Part shown: positions 45,708 through 57,245 of the stretch, one piece after another
How positions within the stretch are numbered: the first letter of the stretch is position 1
Layout: every line of letters begins with the position of its first letter
Assembly (NCBI GenBank): GCA_030278955.1
Contig: JAOANR010000015.1
Coordinates: 17,703,073 to 17,767,072 of the forward strand
DNA from: Hygrophila difformis
Lineage: Eukaryota > Streptophyta > Magnoliopsida > Lamiales > Acanthaceae
Direction: 5' to 3'
Length of the DNA stretch: 64,000 bases
Translations under genes and position numbers: made by a program
The notes under the pieces: model-generated
What the model was told of the DNA's origin: nothing
Databases searched by the model: none
What the model saw: only the letters and a program-made list of their open reading frames with translations

Positions 45708-47739
45708 TTCTCAAAGGTCCAATTGTACTAGAATTCAAGAATGCCCATAAAAAATCATTCTCAATATTTGACTCCTTGAATCATTAACAAGCTATTAAAC
45801 ACACACTATGAGCAATTAGGATTATGCAAACAATTAACCACACAAGACATGAAATCCAAATAACACAATCAAAATACTAAATCACCCGACACCACTACCG
45901 ACTACCAACACCACCATGCAACCACTGCCACATCACCACCGTCGCCGCCACGCCGGCAGCAGCACAGCAGCGCTGTGCGCTGCTCCTCCACGCAGCGGGC
46001 AGCAGCGCGCTGCTGCTCCAGACGTCGCGGTGGCGCGACGCCACCACCACCACCACCGGCGTCTCCTCCGTCCTCCCTTCACCTCGCCACCGACGCGGCG
46101 GCACCACCACCCCCACAGTCCCGATTTCAAACTCCAAATCAAGAATGGGAAGAAGGAAAGAGAACAAGGGAAAATTGGGGAAAATTGAAAGTGTAACCCT
46201 TACCTTTGGTTCTTTTACACCATCAAGCTTCAAGCTTCCAACAATGGCTTCTCTCCTCCTCCAAATGGCTTCTCTCAACAGTTCCATAGGATTCCTCGTC
46301 TTGGGATAAATCCGCATCACAAAAAGAATGAACAAACTCCAACACCAAGAAGAAGGTGAGATCGAATTACCAAGAGTATGGTAAATTCTGAATTATGTCG
46401 GGAGTCAAAATCTTCCGATATAAGTAGAAAGGATGCGAACAACTAAAATCGTTGTTTGCGGAAGTAAGGATACTGAGACGGAAGTCATTTTATAACGGAG
46501 CAAATATAATTAAATAAGTGAACCAGTTACGAGATGACTCGGATTAGCAGAAGAAATCATGATGATTGGTAGAGGCTCCAATCTATTATAGGGATAATAG
46601 ATCGGTAGAGAATAGAAGGCACTAACATAATGCCCGTTACGCAACGACCCTACTCCGAATAAAAAGTAAGTAGTAGTACAAACTTAAAAACAATGAATTC
46701 TAGATAAGAGGAAAAAGCTGACTCGTACCGATACTCAAGAAACTTCCCAAAGATGTAAGGAAGTCAGTGGCAATGTTCTCATGTAATTTCTGAGAACGAT
46801 AGAAAAGTTTGAAAGTTTAATTAGGCAATGATAACATACCAATGTAGATAGCGGATAATTCGGACCATTAAATTTTGAAGCGGCCGAAAATATCAATGTT
46901 GATAGAGTATCAATGAGGACCATTTCAGATGGCCTCATTAGTGATTGGCAGTACATGTCCCAATAAGAGACTTAACTCTGAGAGAAGACTGGTACGAAAA
47001 CATACACAGTAGGATCTTCAAAAGAAGCAACGAAAATAGTAGAGATATTCATTTTCTCATAATTAAGAAAATGAAATGAAAGAATTGAGAAATAAAACAT
47101 ATCCAATAAATAAATATATATATATATCAGCATTAGAGCATTGCGCTCCATTAACTCGCATCAACGCCTCCAGCTAATCTCTGCGATATACTCAATTCGA
47201 TGTCTCGAATTAAATATCATCTTAAATCCGTCAATTGCTACAACCGGATGAGTTACCATATACATCTTCAAGATTTATAGATGTCTGAGATATTATTCTC
47301 CTGATGTTTTAATCATCTGCCGACAAAGGATCATCATCACATATCTGCATGGCATGGATGTGCGTGTCCTGTTACTCAATACCTGCAATTACCTTAAAAG
47401 CAGATCCCATACATTATCACAATACAATAAGCTAACAGAATTACCAAGCAAACAGTAGCGTAATAGAAATAATTATTCAGCAACTTCTAAACAAGTTGCT
47501 AACAGAACTGAAGAATAGATCTCTTTGGATATCCTTGTTATTCGTCCATAGTTATCTTGCAAACCATGGCTCGAATCCACAAGGTGCACAATGTAAATAA
47601 CAGAATACCACAACCTAAGAATAAATCTAACTAGCATGTGACAATGCATGCCTATCCTATATGCAATCCCCACACACCTCACCGCATGCTTTTATCAAGT
47701 TTTAAGCACATAATAGAGCAAACCCGCTCTGATACCAAC
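45708..47739 (-). other. Gyp3 continuation: rest of left LTR and noncoding internal region
   Basis: 45,708-46,200 continues the Gyp3 LTR-like sequence, including a GC-rich block (45,900-46,100) similar in character to that of the Gyp1 LTR. Frames there (for example 45,895-46,335 minus) are His/Arg/Ala-rich low complexity and not supported. 46,200-47,470 has no recognisable domain and no LTR end (GTGTTACA was not found). 47,470-47,739 resembles the Gyp1 leader (CACACACCTCACCGCATGCTT, TAAGCACATA) and ends in the primer site. Confidence 0.6.
47726..47738 (-). promoter_or_regulatory. Gyp3 primer-binding site
   Basis: Minus-strand TTGGTATCAGAGC next to the right LTR. It identifies 47,740 onward as the 5' LTR. 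Confidence 0.9.
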
Positions 47740-48201
47740 TGTAACGCCCCGAAAATTTAAAACCATTTTCGTGACGTCACCGCCGTATTAACTATTCTAA
47801 ACTGTCGATCACTCAGCTTAGATAGTCAATACGAAGCGAGGTATAAAACCTGTATCACAATCAAATAAATGCCAACAAAATAGTACATAACTCCAGGAAC
47901 AGTACACGGCATATCCGGGCGACAAGCCCTGAAATAATGTAATGACATGGCCACACATCCAATACCATAAATAACCAATAAATAAATTATAGGTGACCCA
48001 CCGATCACATTTAGGGAATAACAAATATTCTCATCAAAGATCAGGCAAAAGCATATAATATTTATTCTAACAACAAATATAAGGAATGCAGCCTAGCTAG
48101 TCCGCTCAACCCGAACCCCATCATCGTGCTCTGCGCTATGCATAGGAGGATCTATAAAACAGACAACAGCAACAAGGTGTCAGTACAACGTACTGGCAAG
48201 G
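47740..48201 (-). repeat. Gyp3 5' LTR, truncated at the fold-back junction
   Basis: 462 bp matching the start of the left LTR (23,772 to about 24,230), with differences such as a shorter TATAAA stretch near 47,840. It ends with a 15-bp hairpin (48,181-48,195) and GGCAAGG (48,195-48,201), after which the sequence turns into the inverted copy of 25,093 and below. Confidence 0.9.
48181..48195 (-). promoter_or_regulatory. LTR hairpin overlapping the inverted-duplication breakpoint by one base
   Basis: CAGTAC, AAC loop, GTACTG: perfect 6-bp stem, the Gyp3 version of the hairpin shared by the Gypsy LTRs. Its last base is also the first base of the 7-bp microhomology (48,195-48,201) at the fold-back junction. 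Confidence 0.7.
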
Positions 48202-49064
48202 GTTAGAATAGCATTTTGATAGGGGTTAGGTCATGAACTTAGGAATAGACTATCATTATATTAGTCTATTGTTGCCTTAGATTGGGAACTCTCGTGTGTA
48301 CGGATTCCCTGCGTATAATCATGTTGCCTTAGATTGGGATCTTCCTTGTGATCGGATTCCCTGCGATCTTGCCTTGGAAATTAAAGAATGCAGGGTGGAC
48401 GGATTCCGTAAGAATTGATTATGAATTTATGTTTTCGAGTCATGAGATTGGGCATGCGTTTAGTATTATTATGATTGGTGATATATTATGCTTTCGAGTA
48501 TATAGATATCATGTTTATGCTTTCGAGTTGTTAAACTGGGCATACTTGATTATTGATTATCTTGGGCATACCTATTGTGATGATTATGTGTTTATGCTTT
48601 CGAGAACTATGTTCTGGGCATGTAGGCTTTCGAGAGCGAGATGCTCTGGGCCAGTACCCGCTAGATGTGGTTCGATCCTTGGGGATGCCACTCCGTAAGT
48701 CCACTTGACCCATTATGCATGAAGTGCTCGCGGCGGGGGCACTGTAGGTATCTCTTCCGACCATTAAGGTGAGGTGGAGCCTTAATGGGGAAGAATGCCA
48801 GCCCTGTTATTAGGATGCGCGCTAGACATTCTTCTGTGTTGCATTTAGGGTAGATAGACACTATAGGTCATAACATATCATCTCATCATTCATCATGCAT
48901 CTTTTATTGCAGTCGTTGAAGCACCGGTATGGGACGGTGTGATGTTTAATTCCTGTATTTATTTATGTCTTTAGATATTGTTATTATTATTATTGTTGTT
49001 ATTATTATTAGCATAATATTACTATTAAAGTACCCCCATTTCCCCTGCTATATCTATTCCTTGC

Positions 49065-49079
49065 CAGTACGTTATACTG
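49065..49079 (+). promoter_or_regulatory. LTR hairpin, inverted Gyp3 copy
   Basis: CAGTAC, GTT loop, ATACTG: one mispair relative to the perfect copy at 48,181. It is followed by a TG-rich stretch ending in TTTTATAG (about 49,110). The homologous site in the left arm (24,218-24,230) has lost two bases of the stem. Confidence 0.5.
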
Positions 49080-49716
49080 ACACCTTGTTGTTGTTGTCTG
49101 TTTTATAGATCCTCCTATGGATAGCGCAGAGCACGATGATGGGGTTCGGGTTGAGCGGACTAGCTAGGCTGCATTCCCTATATTTGTTGTTAGAATAAAT
49201 ATTATATGCTTTTGCCTGATCTTTGATGAGAATATTTGTTATTTCCTAAATGTGATAGGTGGGTCACCTATAATTTATTTATTGGTTATTTATGGTATTG
49301 GATGTGTGGCCATGTCATTACATTATTTCAGGGCTTGTCGCCCGGATATGCCGTGTACTGTTCCTGGAGTTTACTGTTTTGTTGGCATTTATTTGATTGT
49401 GATACAGGTTTATATTTATACCTCGCTTCATATTGACTATCTAAGCTGAGTGATCGACAGTTTAGAATTGTTAATACGGCGGTGACGTCACGAAAATGGT
49501 TTTAAATTTTCGGGGCGTTACAGTGTCATAATTAATTTCTTTCGAGATAATAACTAAAATTATCCACAAGAAGGTCCTTCCACTTTTGGGTCACGATATT
49601 TTGATTTAGGGAAATGGGCGATAAGAAAGATTTCGGGCCCGAATTTAGGCCATTTGGCCGGAATGCAGGCCGCGATGGCCTAAAAGTGGAAATGTCTCAT
49701 TCTGGTGGTCTATTTT

Positions 49717-50384
49717 TGACAGTCCCAACGAGTAGGGTGTTAACGAGTGGTTCTGATCACACACACACGATTGCAGAAAAGTATAAGAACAATCGTTTGT
49801 TGACCCGGTTCGGACCTCCTGTCCTACATCCGGGGGATTCCAATCCAGGCGAGAATACTTCAACAAAGATCAAGAACGACTACAGGACTCGAAACTAGTT
49901 TCTATCAACTCAATCTAGAAGTTGACAAGACTCCCCCTCAACCTCTAATCTCCCTAATTAGAAACTCTGTAACAATCATGTAGTTCCTGCAACTTGTTGA
50001 CATCCCTGAACAAGAACCTTATACTATTCCAAGAAGATTCCTTTCTTGGATTTACAACTCGATCTAAGATATACAAAAATGAATTACACACTAATTCACT
50101 CAAGAACCAAACCCTTAATCATCTAATCATGAAGAACACATTTTGACTCTAGAGTATATCTTCTAATCAAGACTAATTGCTCTCGGTAAAGTGTAGAAGA
50201 TTGAAAGTAAGTACAAAGTCTAACTCAAAGACACAAGTGAATAGAATATTTATAAACTGAGAATCGCCTTGGTCTTTAAGTCCCTGGAGCTGGTGAGGCT
50301 TGATCATCAAAAACATCACTGTATTGTTGTTAGTGAGTTGCACCGACACCTAAAAGATCCTGCATGAAATGTTTAGTGCCAACA
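49717..50384 (-). repeat. Cop2 3' LTR (668 bp)
   Basis: On the plus strand TGACAGTCCC to GTGCCAACA. The adjacent ATCTCCCCCTC (50,385-50,395), read on the minus strand as GAGGGGGAGAT, is the polypurine tract. Confidence 0.95.
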
Positions 50385-50926
50385 ATCTCCCCCTCATTTC
50401 ATGAAGAGGTTGATTCATCACAAATAGGTCTCAAACCAGTATGATGAATAAAAATTCAGAATGCCACACTAACAACAAGGTTAATAGATCAAGTCCAATA
50501 AAAATGGTAGTCAAAACATAAGAGTAACACCAGCTAAAAATACCAATCAGATCATAAAAATCAGACATAGAAATCCAATAATGTCAAACCACAAAACAGT
50601 CTAAGCATCAGCAGTCATCAGCAATCATCAGCAAGCAAAGAGTATTCAAAAAGTATCCAGCAGTTAAGTAAGTATTAGTTACAGACCCAAAATATCATCA
50701 AACGTTATCAGTTTAGAAAGTACCCCCTTAAAATGTTGTCAACATTACCCATTAACCACAGTCAGCAGTGAGCAGAGACCATACTCCCCCTTGATGAATC
50801 AAGCCTCCTCATCATCCTCCTCTCCAGTGGGTGGAGGAATGAACCGGGAAGCAACTTCAGCATGTTATTGTTCTGCTTCCGGATACGAAGGCCAGCAGAA
50901 ATGACATTCGAAACCTCCTCATTCTG
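50385..50926 (-). other. Cop2 3' region: purine tract and out-of-frame third-ORF tail
   Basis: Next to the LTR is the purine tract. Around 50,800-50,926 the minus strand still encodes the end of the third ORF in a shifted frame, ending in an acidic tail (PPPTGEEDDEEA and stop) comparable to that of Cop1. A second purine run (TCAAGGGGGAG) follows that stop. 50,400-50,780 has no coding content. Confidence 0.7.
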
Positions 50927-52294
50927 TCAAATAATGGTCTTTAGATGGTTCACCAATGCCGTGCCAGACAAAGCAGGACCAAGGAGGATGTCATTGTGCA
51001 CATTTCTCAGGTCAGTTGAGGGAGTGTTCTGCTTGATTGGAATTCGCTCTTCTTTAGGAACTTTGATCCCATTCTTTTTCAAGAACCGAGTGATCAAAGC
51101 AGGATAGGGAAGAAGATCATTCTTGCCAATGGATCCGCGTGTATAACCTAACATCTTGGAAAGCACAGAGAGACCAAAATTTGTCATGTTAAGATACTTT
51201 TCAATACAAAACATGAGTTTACCCATATGAGAAGACACTTGGCTGGCGTTGGTTGTTGGTAGGATGTTGGCACTACACAGGCGAAAGAGACAATTGAATT
51301 TCAGGGTGAGCTGATTAGCGCGAAGTTGTCCACGTCCAAATCCAACGCTTTTAGTATTGGATATCTCATAAGCCACTTCAGCGTTTGAGTTCGGCATGTA
51401 GTTCGTCACATCATCAAGGTTGCTGTTAAGCTGTACCTTCACCAACGAATTAATAACTTGGGGAAAAATCTCCAGAATTCTGCCTCGGATGTAGATCTTC
51501 CCTCCAAAAGGCGACTCAGCATCCATGACATCAGGATGAAGGTTTGCGTAGAACTCGCGAACCAAGGCAGGAGAATAGTCCTCCAATTTAGTAGCCCAGT
51601 AGAGAAGATGGCTATCCTCCAAGTACTTTGAAAAACCTAACTCCTTGTACATAGGATGGGTAAACTGCTCCTCTAGTATGAAATCACGATTGTTGAGCTC
51701 CTTAGAAAATCTCTGAGCTTCCTTGTCATAGAACTTGTAATTTAGGGCATCACTGACGGTCATTGGGCCAATCTTTTTCGGTCGTTTCTGTGTTGTCTCA
51801 ACAGCAGGTTTCTTATCTTTCCTTTTGCGGGAACGAGTCACAGGGGTACGGGCAACAGGGCGATGTTCCGGAGTAACCTCTCGATCAGGCTCGTTGTTCC
51901 TAGGTTGTTCTTCGTCTCCAGTGACAACATCATCAGGAGCATTCGAATCAAAAAGATTATCCTCATCACCTTGAGGATAGTCAGTGGTTGTTCCATCATC
52001 CCAGTCAACAGAGAAGGTCTCTTTCTGCGGTGCTGGAAGAGCAGGTAAAGGTGGTGCAGGAAGAGCTCCGGCAGGTGGTAGACTCTCAAGGGGAAGGACA
52101 TCAGTGACGATGTCATCAGCATTACCTTCGGACGACTCACCAAACTGAGTAGTGGATGGATTTGCAAAGGATTCACCAAGGGCTTGAAGAACAGAGGATA
52201 CTACTTGCACTGGATCAACAGACATTTCAGTGTTTGGTGGAATGGATGTATCAGTAGTAGGTTCAAAGGGGGATTTGGGGGAAGAAGACGCCAT
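50927..52294 (-). CDS. Cop2 third ORF, plant transposon protein-like
   Basis: 455 codons from the ATG at 52,294 (MASSSPKSPFEP); an earlier in-frame start 16 codons upstream is hydrophobic and absent from the Cop1 homologue. Residues 1-180 are acidic and Pro-rich, ending in a basic patch (TRSRKRKDKKP) that could be a nuclear signal. About 185-450 is the conserved part: LVREFYANLHPDVMD, KIYIRGRILEIFPQVINSL, LTLKFNCLFRLC, PTTNASQ, NFGLSVLSKMLGYTRG, LPYPALIT, and SGTALVNHL at the end. Order and spacing match the Cop1 ORF, indicating common ancestry and past constraint. TGA at 50,927-50,929 and a later shift remove the acidic tail. No enzyme motif is recognised; function unknown. Confidence 0.8.
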   Translation of the reverse strand: MASSSPKSPFEPTTDTSIPPNTEMSVDPVQVVSSVLQALGESFANPSTTQFGESSEGNADDIVTDVLPLESLPPAGALPAPPLPALPAPQKETFSVDWDDGTTTDYPQGDEDNLFDSNAPDDVVTGDEEQPRNNEPDREVTPEHRPVARTPVTRSRKRKDKKPAVETTQKRPKKIGPMTVSDALNYKFYDKEAQRFSKELNNRDFILEEQFTHPMYKELGFSKYLEDSHLLYWATKLEDYSPALVREFYANLHPDVMDAESPFGGKIYIRGRILEIFPQVINSLVKVQLNSNLDDVTNYMPNSNAEVAYEISNTKSVGFGRGQLRANQLTLKFNCLFRLCSANILPTTNASQVSSHMGKLMFCIEKYLNMTNFGLSVLSKMLGYTRGSIGKNDLLPYPALITRFLKKNGIKVPKEERIPIKQNTPSTDLRNVHNDILLGPALSGTALVNHLKTII

Positions 52295-52656
52295 TTGAAG
52301 GAGAAGGAAGGAAGCTGCAATACTAAAAAAATGACAAAACAAAGAAGGAAGTAGTGTAGAGATAAAAATGAGACAAAGTATTTAAAGAGAGGAAGAGAGT
52401 CGAAACGTTTAACCACGATCATTCAATCGGAGAAACGGCGAAGTAATGATGGCAGTTTCGAGCGACGTGAGCTGCAGGGGTGAAGGGACGGTTACAGTCG
52501 TCACAGGGTTATGATGACACACTGCAGACATCAAATCAAAGATCCTCCTATATCAATTTTTTTACTTTGTCTTTATTCGAATTCCTTCTCTAATGTGCTT
52601 GGGCCTGTAAAGTTAGTGTACAAAGAAAAACAAAGAAGGCCAAAGCATAAAGATAT

Positions 52657-53099
52657 TTAATTAGTGTAGAAACTTAGGCCCAGAATAGTTCTAAGCTTAT
52701 CAAACTTATCTCCCTCCATGGCTTTGGTTAGGATGTCAGCACGTTGCTCTGACGACCCTACATGTTGAATATCACAAATGTTATCTTCAACCAAATCTCT
52801 AATGAAATGATACCTGATATCAATATGTTTGCTCCTATTGTCAAGCACAGGATTCTTAGAGATGTTTATAGCACTTGTATTATCACATAGCACTACAAAT
52901 TTCTCTTGATGCACTCCATAGTCTGCCAAAGTTTGCTTCATCCACATAAGTTGAGAGCAGCAACATGTAGCAGCTATGTATTCTGCTTTAGCTGTAGATA
53001 GAGCAACTATGTTCTGTTTTCTTGAATACCAGCTAACTAAATTGTCACCTAGTAGAAACAGCCACCTGTTGTTGAACGTCTGTCATCACAGCTGCCTGC
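52657..53099 (-). pseudogene. pol: Cop2 RNase H C-terminal part
   Basis: Follows the TGA at 53,100. After a one-base deletion near 53,052 the frame shifts and remains open from 52,947 to 52,657 (MKQTLADYGVHQEKF, CDNTSAINISKNP, KHIDIRYHFIRDL, EQRADILTKAMEG). The upstream part of RNase H (LSTAKAEYIAATCC) is readable in the same shifted frame. Confidence 0.88.
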
Positions 53100-55679
53100 T
53101 CAGTTTGAATTTGTGTATCCTATAAGATCAAGTGATGATCTTTTAGAGTACCAAATTCCAAGTCCAATGGTTCCCTTAATATACCTCATGATTCTCTTAG
53201 CTGCCTTGAGGTGTGTCTCTTTAGGTTGAGATTGAAATATAGCACATACTCCAGTACTATATGAGATATCTGGTCTGGTTGCTGTTAGGTAGAGAAGACT
53301 ACCTATCATACTCCTATAGAGCTTTTGATTAACATCACTGCTAGTATCACTTTTAGAGAGTTTCTCATGCAAACCCTGAGGAGTTCTAGCCACTTTGCTA
53401 TCTTCCAAGTTAAACTTCTTGAGCATATTAGTTGCATACTTCTCTTGTGACAAGAATATCCCATCCTTTCCTTGTTTAATCTGTAGTCCAAGAAAATAAT
53501 GCAATTCTCCAAGCATACTCATCTCAAATTCTGTCTTCATAGCATGTATAAAACCTTTTCTAAGTTCTTCTGAAGTAGAACCAAAAATGATGTCATCAAC
53601 ATACACTTGAACAACTATGATGTGTTTATCTGAATGCTTAATGAAAAGGGTCTTATCCACATTTCCTCTGGTATAACCGTTGTTGACAAGGAACTGTGAC
53701 AACCGTTCATACCAGGCACGAGGTGCTTGCTTAAGACCATATAGAGCACCCTTGACTCTGTAAACATAATCTGGATGTTTATGATCTTCAAATCCAGCTG
53801 GTTGACCTACATATATTTCCTCCTTTATTTTCCCGTTCAGAAAAGAAGTCTTGATATCCATTTGGTATAACTTTAAATCCAAATAGCATGCAACAGACAA
53901 CAAGATCCTCACTGTATCCATTCTGGCCACTGGTGCATAAGTCTCTCCATAGTCTAGTCCTTCAATTTGTGTGTAGCCTTGTGCTACTAATCTAGCTTTA
54001 TTTCTGACTATGTTTCCATGCTTATCTTTCTTGTTTCTGAAAATCCATTTAGTACCAATGATGTTGAAGTTGTCAGGTGGTGGTACTAACTCCCATACTG
54101 AGCTTCTTTCAAATTGAAGTAATTCATCTTTCATGGCAGCGATCCAATACTCATCTTTGAAAGCTTCTGTAGCATTTTTTGGTTCCACCTTGGATATGAA
54201 GCAATTCATTCCAGCTAGTTGCTTGTAATCAATTCTCTTGCTTCTGGTATGCCTTGGTGCATCCACTCCTCCAATAATATCACTATTAGAATGATGCTTC
54301 AAGGTTCTAGGACCTTTCCTTTTATCAACATCAGTAGTGTCAAGTGGTTGTTGCTCTTCTTCAGTATCAATCAAAGACTCAGATTCTGCACCAGTTTCTA
54401 CATCAGCATCCATTGATGGTTCATGTGATTCCTCAGATGGTGGATCAATAATAGGGAAGTAATGTAGACCATCTTCATCTTCAGATAATCCTTTAGATAA
54501 AGAATCTTCAAATAAAACATTCACAGATTCTATAACCTTCTTGCTATCAGTTAAGTATACTCTATAAGCTCTCGAGTTGTTAGCATAACCTAGAAACACC
54601 CCTTTTTCTGATCTAGCATCGAACTTCTTAAGTTGTTCTCGATCACTGTAAACATGACAAGGACAACCAAATGTATGAAAATATTTGACATTAGGAAGTT
54701 TATCATACCATATCTGATAAGGAGTGAAGTTTGTTTTTGGCCTCAAAAAAACTCTGTTTGCAACATGACAAGCTGTGTTGATTGCCTCTGCCCAAAATGT
54801 CTTTGGAAGTGTACTATCATGAAGCATGGACCTTGCCATCTCCTGTAAGGTCCTGTTCTTCCTTTCAACAATACCATTTTGTTGAGGAGTCTTTGGGGCA
54901 GAGAACTGTTGAGCAATTCCATGTAGCTTAAAGAAATCAGTAAATTGTTGATTGTCAAACTCTCTTCCATGATCAGTTTTAATCCTTTTGATCTTTCCTT
55001 GTCTTTGATTCATGATCTTCAGGCTTATAGACTCAAAATACTCAAAGGCTTCATCTTTAGATTTGAGAAAACAAACAAAAGTGAATCTAGAAAAATCATC
55101 AACTATCACAAGTACATACCTCTTGCCATTAAGGCTTTCAATTTCTAATGGACCCATCAAGTCCATATGAATAAGTTCAAGGCAGTGATTTGTGGTAATT
55201 TCATCAACTCGTTTGTGTTGAGCCTTAGTTTGTTTTCCTTTGGAACATCCTTCACAGACAATTTTGGAATTGTTCTGTAGTTTGGGCAATCCTTTGACAG
55301 CTCCAGAAATGCTTAATTTGTAGAGAGTTTGATAATTCAAGTGTGCCATTCTCTTGTGCCATAGGCTTGTAATATCTTCTTTCAAAATCAAAGCCATGTC
55401 TACTATTTCCTTTAAGATATAACAATTGTTAGTAGACCTTTTGCCTGACATAATACACTTATAGTCTTTAAACACATAACAAGTATTCATGTCAAATAGC
55501 ACTAAGGATTTTTCATCACATAATTGGCTTATAGAAATCAAGTTGGTAGTCAATCCTTCAACAAAATAAACTTTAGAAAGATTAGAAAGGACTCCCTTGT
55601 CAATTTTACCATAACCAGTGATTTTGCTTTTAGCACCATCACCATACATCACCTCTCCACAATCTTGTTCTGTGAAGTT
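53100..55679 (-). pseudogene. pol: Cop2 integrase - reverse transcriptase - start of RNase H
   Basis: One open frame of about 850 codons lying in frame after the TAA at 55,680 and ending at TGA 53,100-53,102. Integrase: HKRMAHLNYQTL, CEGCSKGK, MDLMGP, TDHGREF and Glu in IVERKNR (complete D, D-35-E). RT: EYWIAAMKDEL, TKWIFRNK, LYQMDIKTSFLNG, and YVDDIIFGS as catalytic box. RNase H begins with GYTNSN and is stopped where Cop1 has Trp (DSDWAG), which suggests a TGG to TGA change. Apart from the flanking stops this long stretch is intact, so the element was functional not long before it decayed. Confidence 0.92.
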
Positions 55680-57245
55680 TTAAAGAATGTTCTTGGTTCC
55701 AGTCATATGCCTAGAGCATCCAGAGTCAAAATACCACAAGGTATTTTTATGGTGTGCCTGCAATGATACAACAACAAGACCAAGTGATTGTTGATTAGAA
55801 TGTTTAAGTATCCAGGCCTTACGAATCTGGATCTTCTTCTGTAGTTCTAACGACGGCCAGAAACCAGGTCTTCCATTTAAGAGATCTCGAACAATCCTTA
55901 GACAAGTGTCTGCTTGATGACCAGGTAGGCCACAATAGATGCAATCCCTTGAGTCTTGAGGTGCAATATTGACTTGAATAGGCACATATTTATAAGTAGC
56001 AGCATTGCTTGATTCTTCACCAAGATATCCTCCACTGACAGAGGTTCTCTTGGTTGATTTGAACTTGTTTGGCTTCCCTTTCTTCTTGTAACCAATACCT
56101 GAAAGATCACCAGGTCTTTTGCATAAAGAAAGAACTGAATCCAATTTATTTTTACCTTTTACTGTTTGAGAGAGTTCATTGCATTTAGCTTGAAGTTGTT
56201 GATTTTCTGTGGCCAAAAAGGTCTTTGCATCAGAAAGTTTGGAGCATTCAACTTGAAGTTCCTCTACTTTGAGCTTAGCAAGTTTCAATTCCTTTTGAAT
56301 TTTAATCTTCTCAGCAGATAGATTATCATAGGAAATTCCGAGGTCAGCCAGTTGAGATAACAACTTCTTGTTCTCACTGAAGGCAGTATCATACTCGAAC
56401 TTTAACTCTTCATATGCATCAGCTAGCTTTGAGTATATTTCACTGATATTACCTGCACTCATAGAATTATCTTCATCAGTAGAATAATCTATTGAATTTG
56501 TTATACCTGGTTGGGGGCTACAATCACGAATAGTCAATGCTACAACATCTTCTGAATCACTTTGTTGTTCATCAGTTGCTTCAACATCGGATTCACCATC
56601 ACTGAGAGTAGCTTGATATGCTTTTCCTTCTTTCCTCTTGGCAGTAGGACATTCCTTCTTGACATGTCCTTTTCCTCCACATTCATAGCATACAATAGAA
56701 AAGAATTTGTCAAATTTCTCTGGCTCCTTAAATTTCCTGACATTGTTGCCTTTGCCTTCATATTTCTTAGATCCTTTATTCTGTTGTTTGTCAGACGTTG
56801 AAACACCATGTGAACTGGATTTCTGAGGCTTGCCTTTCTGTAACTGTCTTGCTCTCTTTTCTTGAAGAAATTTAGCCATCCTTCTAGTGATCAAGGATAA
56901 TTCCTCATCTAAATCTTCATCTGAATCTTCAATCTTCTCAGCCTTTAGAGCAATACTCTTCGATTTTTCTTTGTTTCTTGACTCCAGATGATTCATCTCA
57001 TAGTTTTGCAAATTTCCAACCAATTCTTCCAAAGTCATCGTATTGGTCTTTTCACTCTCCTCAAGAACTGAAATCTTTCCAGAGTATTTAGGTGACACAG
57101 TACGTAGCATCTTCCGGACCAGTTTTTGTTCATCAAAATGCATTCCAAGCTCTATGCATTGATTTACCACATTTTGAAATCTTTCAAAATATGTTGAGAT
57201 GTTTTCATCATAATTACATCTCCAACCTGTCATACAAAGATTCAA
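55680..57245 (-). pseudogene. gag-pol: Cop2 Gag C-terminal half and protease
   Basis: 521 codons open between a frameshift near 57,215 and TAA at 55,680-55,682. It contains the rest of the Gag core (ENISTYFERFQNVVNQ), zinc knuckle CYECGGKGHVKKEC, a coiled-coil-rich middle (ELKFEYDTAFSENKKLLSQL and following), a second knuckle CIYCGLPGHQADTC, and protease LWYFDSGCSRHMTG. The final stop falls about 11 residues after the protease active site and separates it from integrase. The same domain order as Cop1 supports the SIRE/Maximus assignment. Confidence 0.9.

Larger units (their letters stand above)
23772..48201 (-). mobile_element. Gyp3: degenerate Gypsy split by nested elements
   Basis: Minus-strand element related to Gyp1. 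Its left (3') LTR starts at 23,772 and its right (5') LTR at 47,740, both with TGTAACGCCCCG. The primer site next to the right LTR (TGGTATCAGAGC, minus, about 47,726-47,738) and a leader resembling that of Gyp1 (47,470-47,739) define it. The right LTR is cut at 48,201, where the inverted duplication starts. The remaining internal sequence (about 46,200-47,470) has no recognisable gag or pol, so this copy is non-autonomous or heavily deleted. Cop1 (with Gyp4 inside) sits in or just after the left LTR. I could not find the inner end of the left LTR. Confidence 0.75.

Noticed and set aside
45895..46335. 146-codon minus-strand frame and overlapping plus-strand frames
   Set aside because: His/Arg/Ala-rich low complexity in an LTR-like GC-rich block; no recognisable protein.
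48660..48680. GGTTCGATCC as a tRNA B box
   Set aside because: No A box, cloverleaf or anticodon arm around it; it is LTR sequence present in all three Gyp3-type copies.
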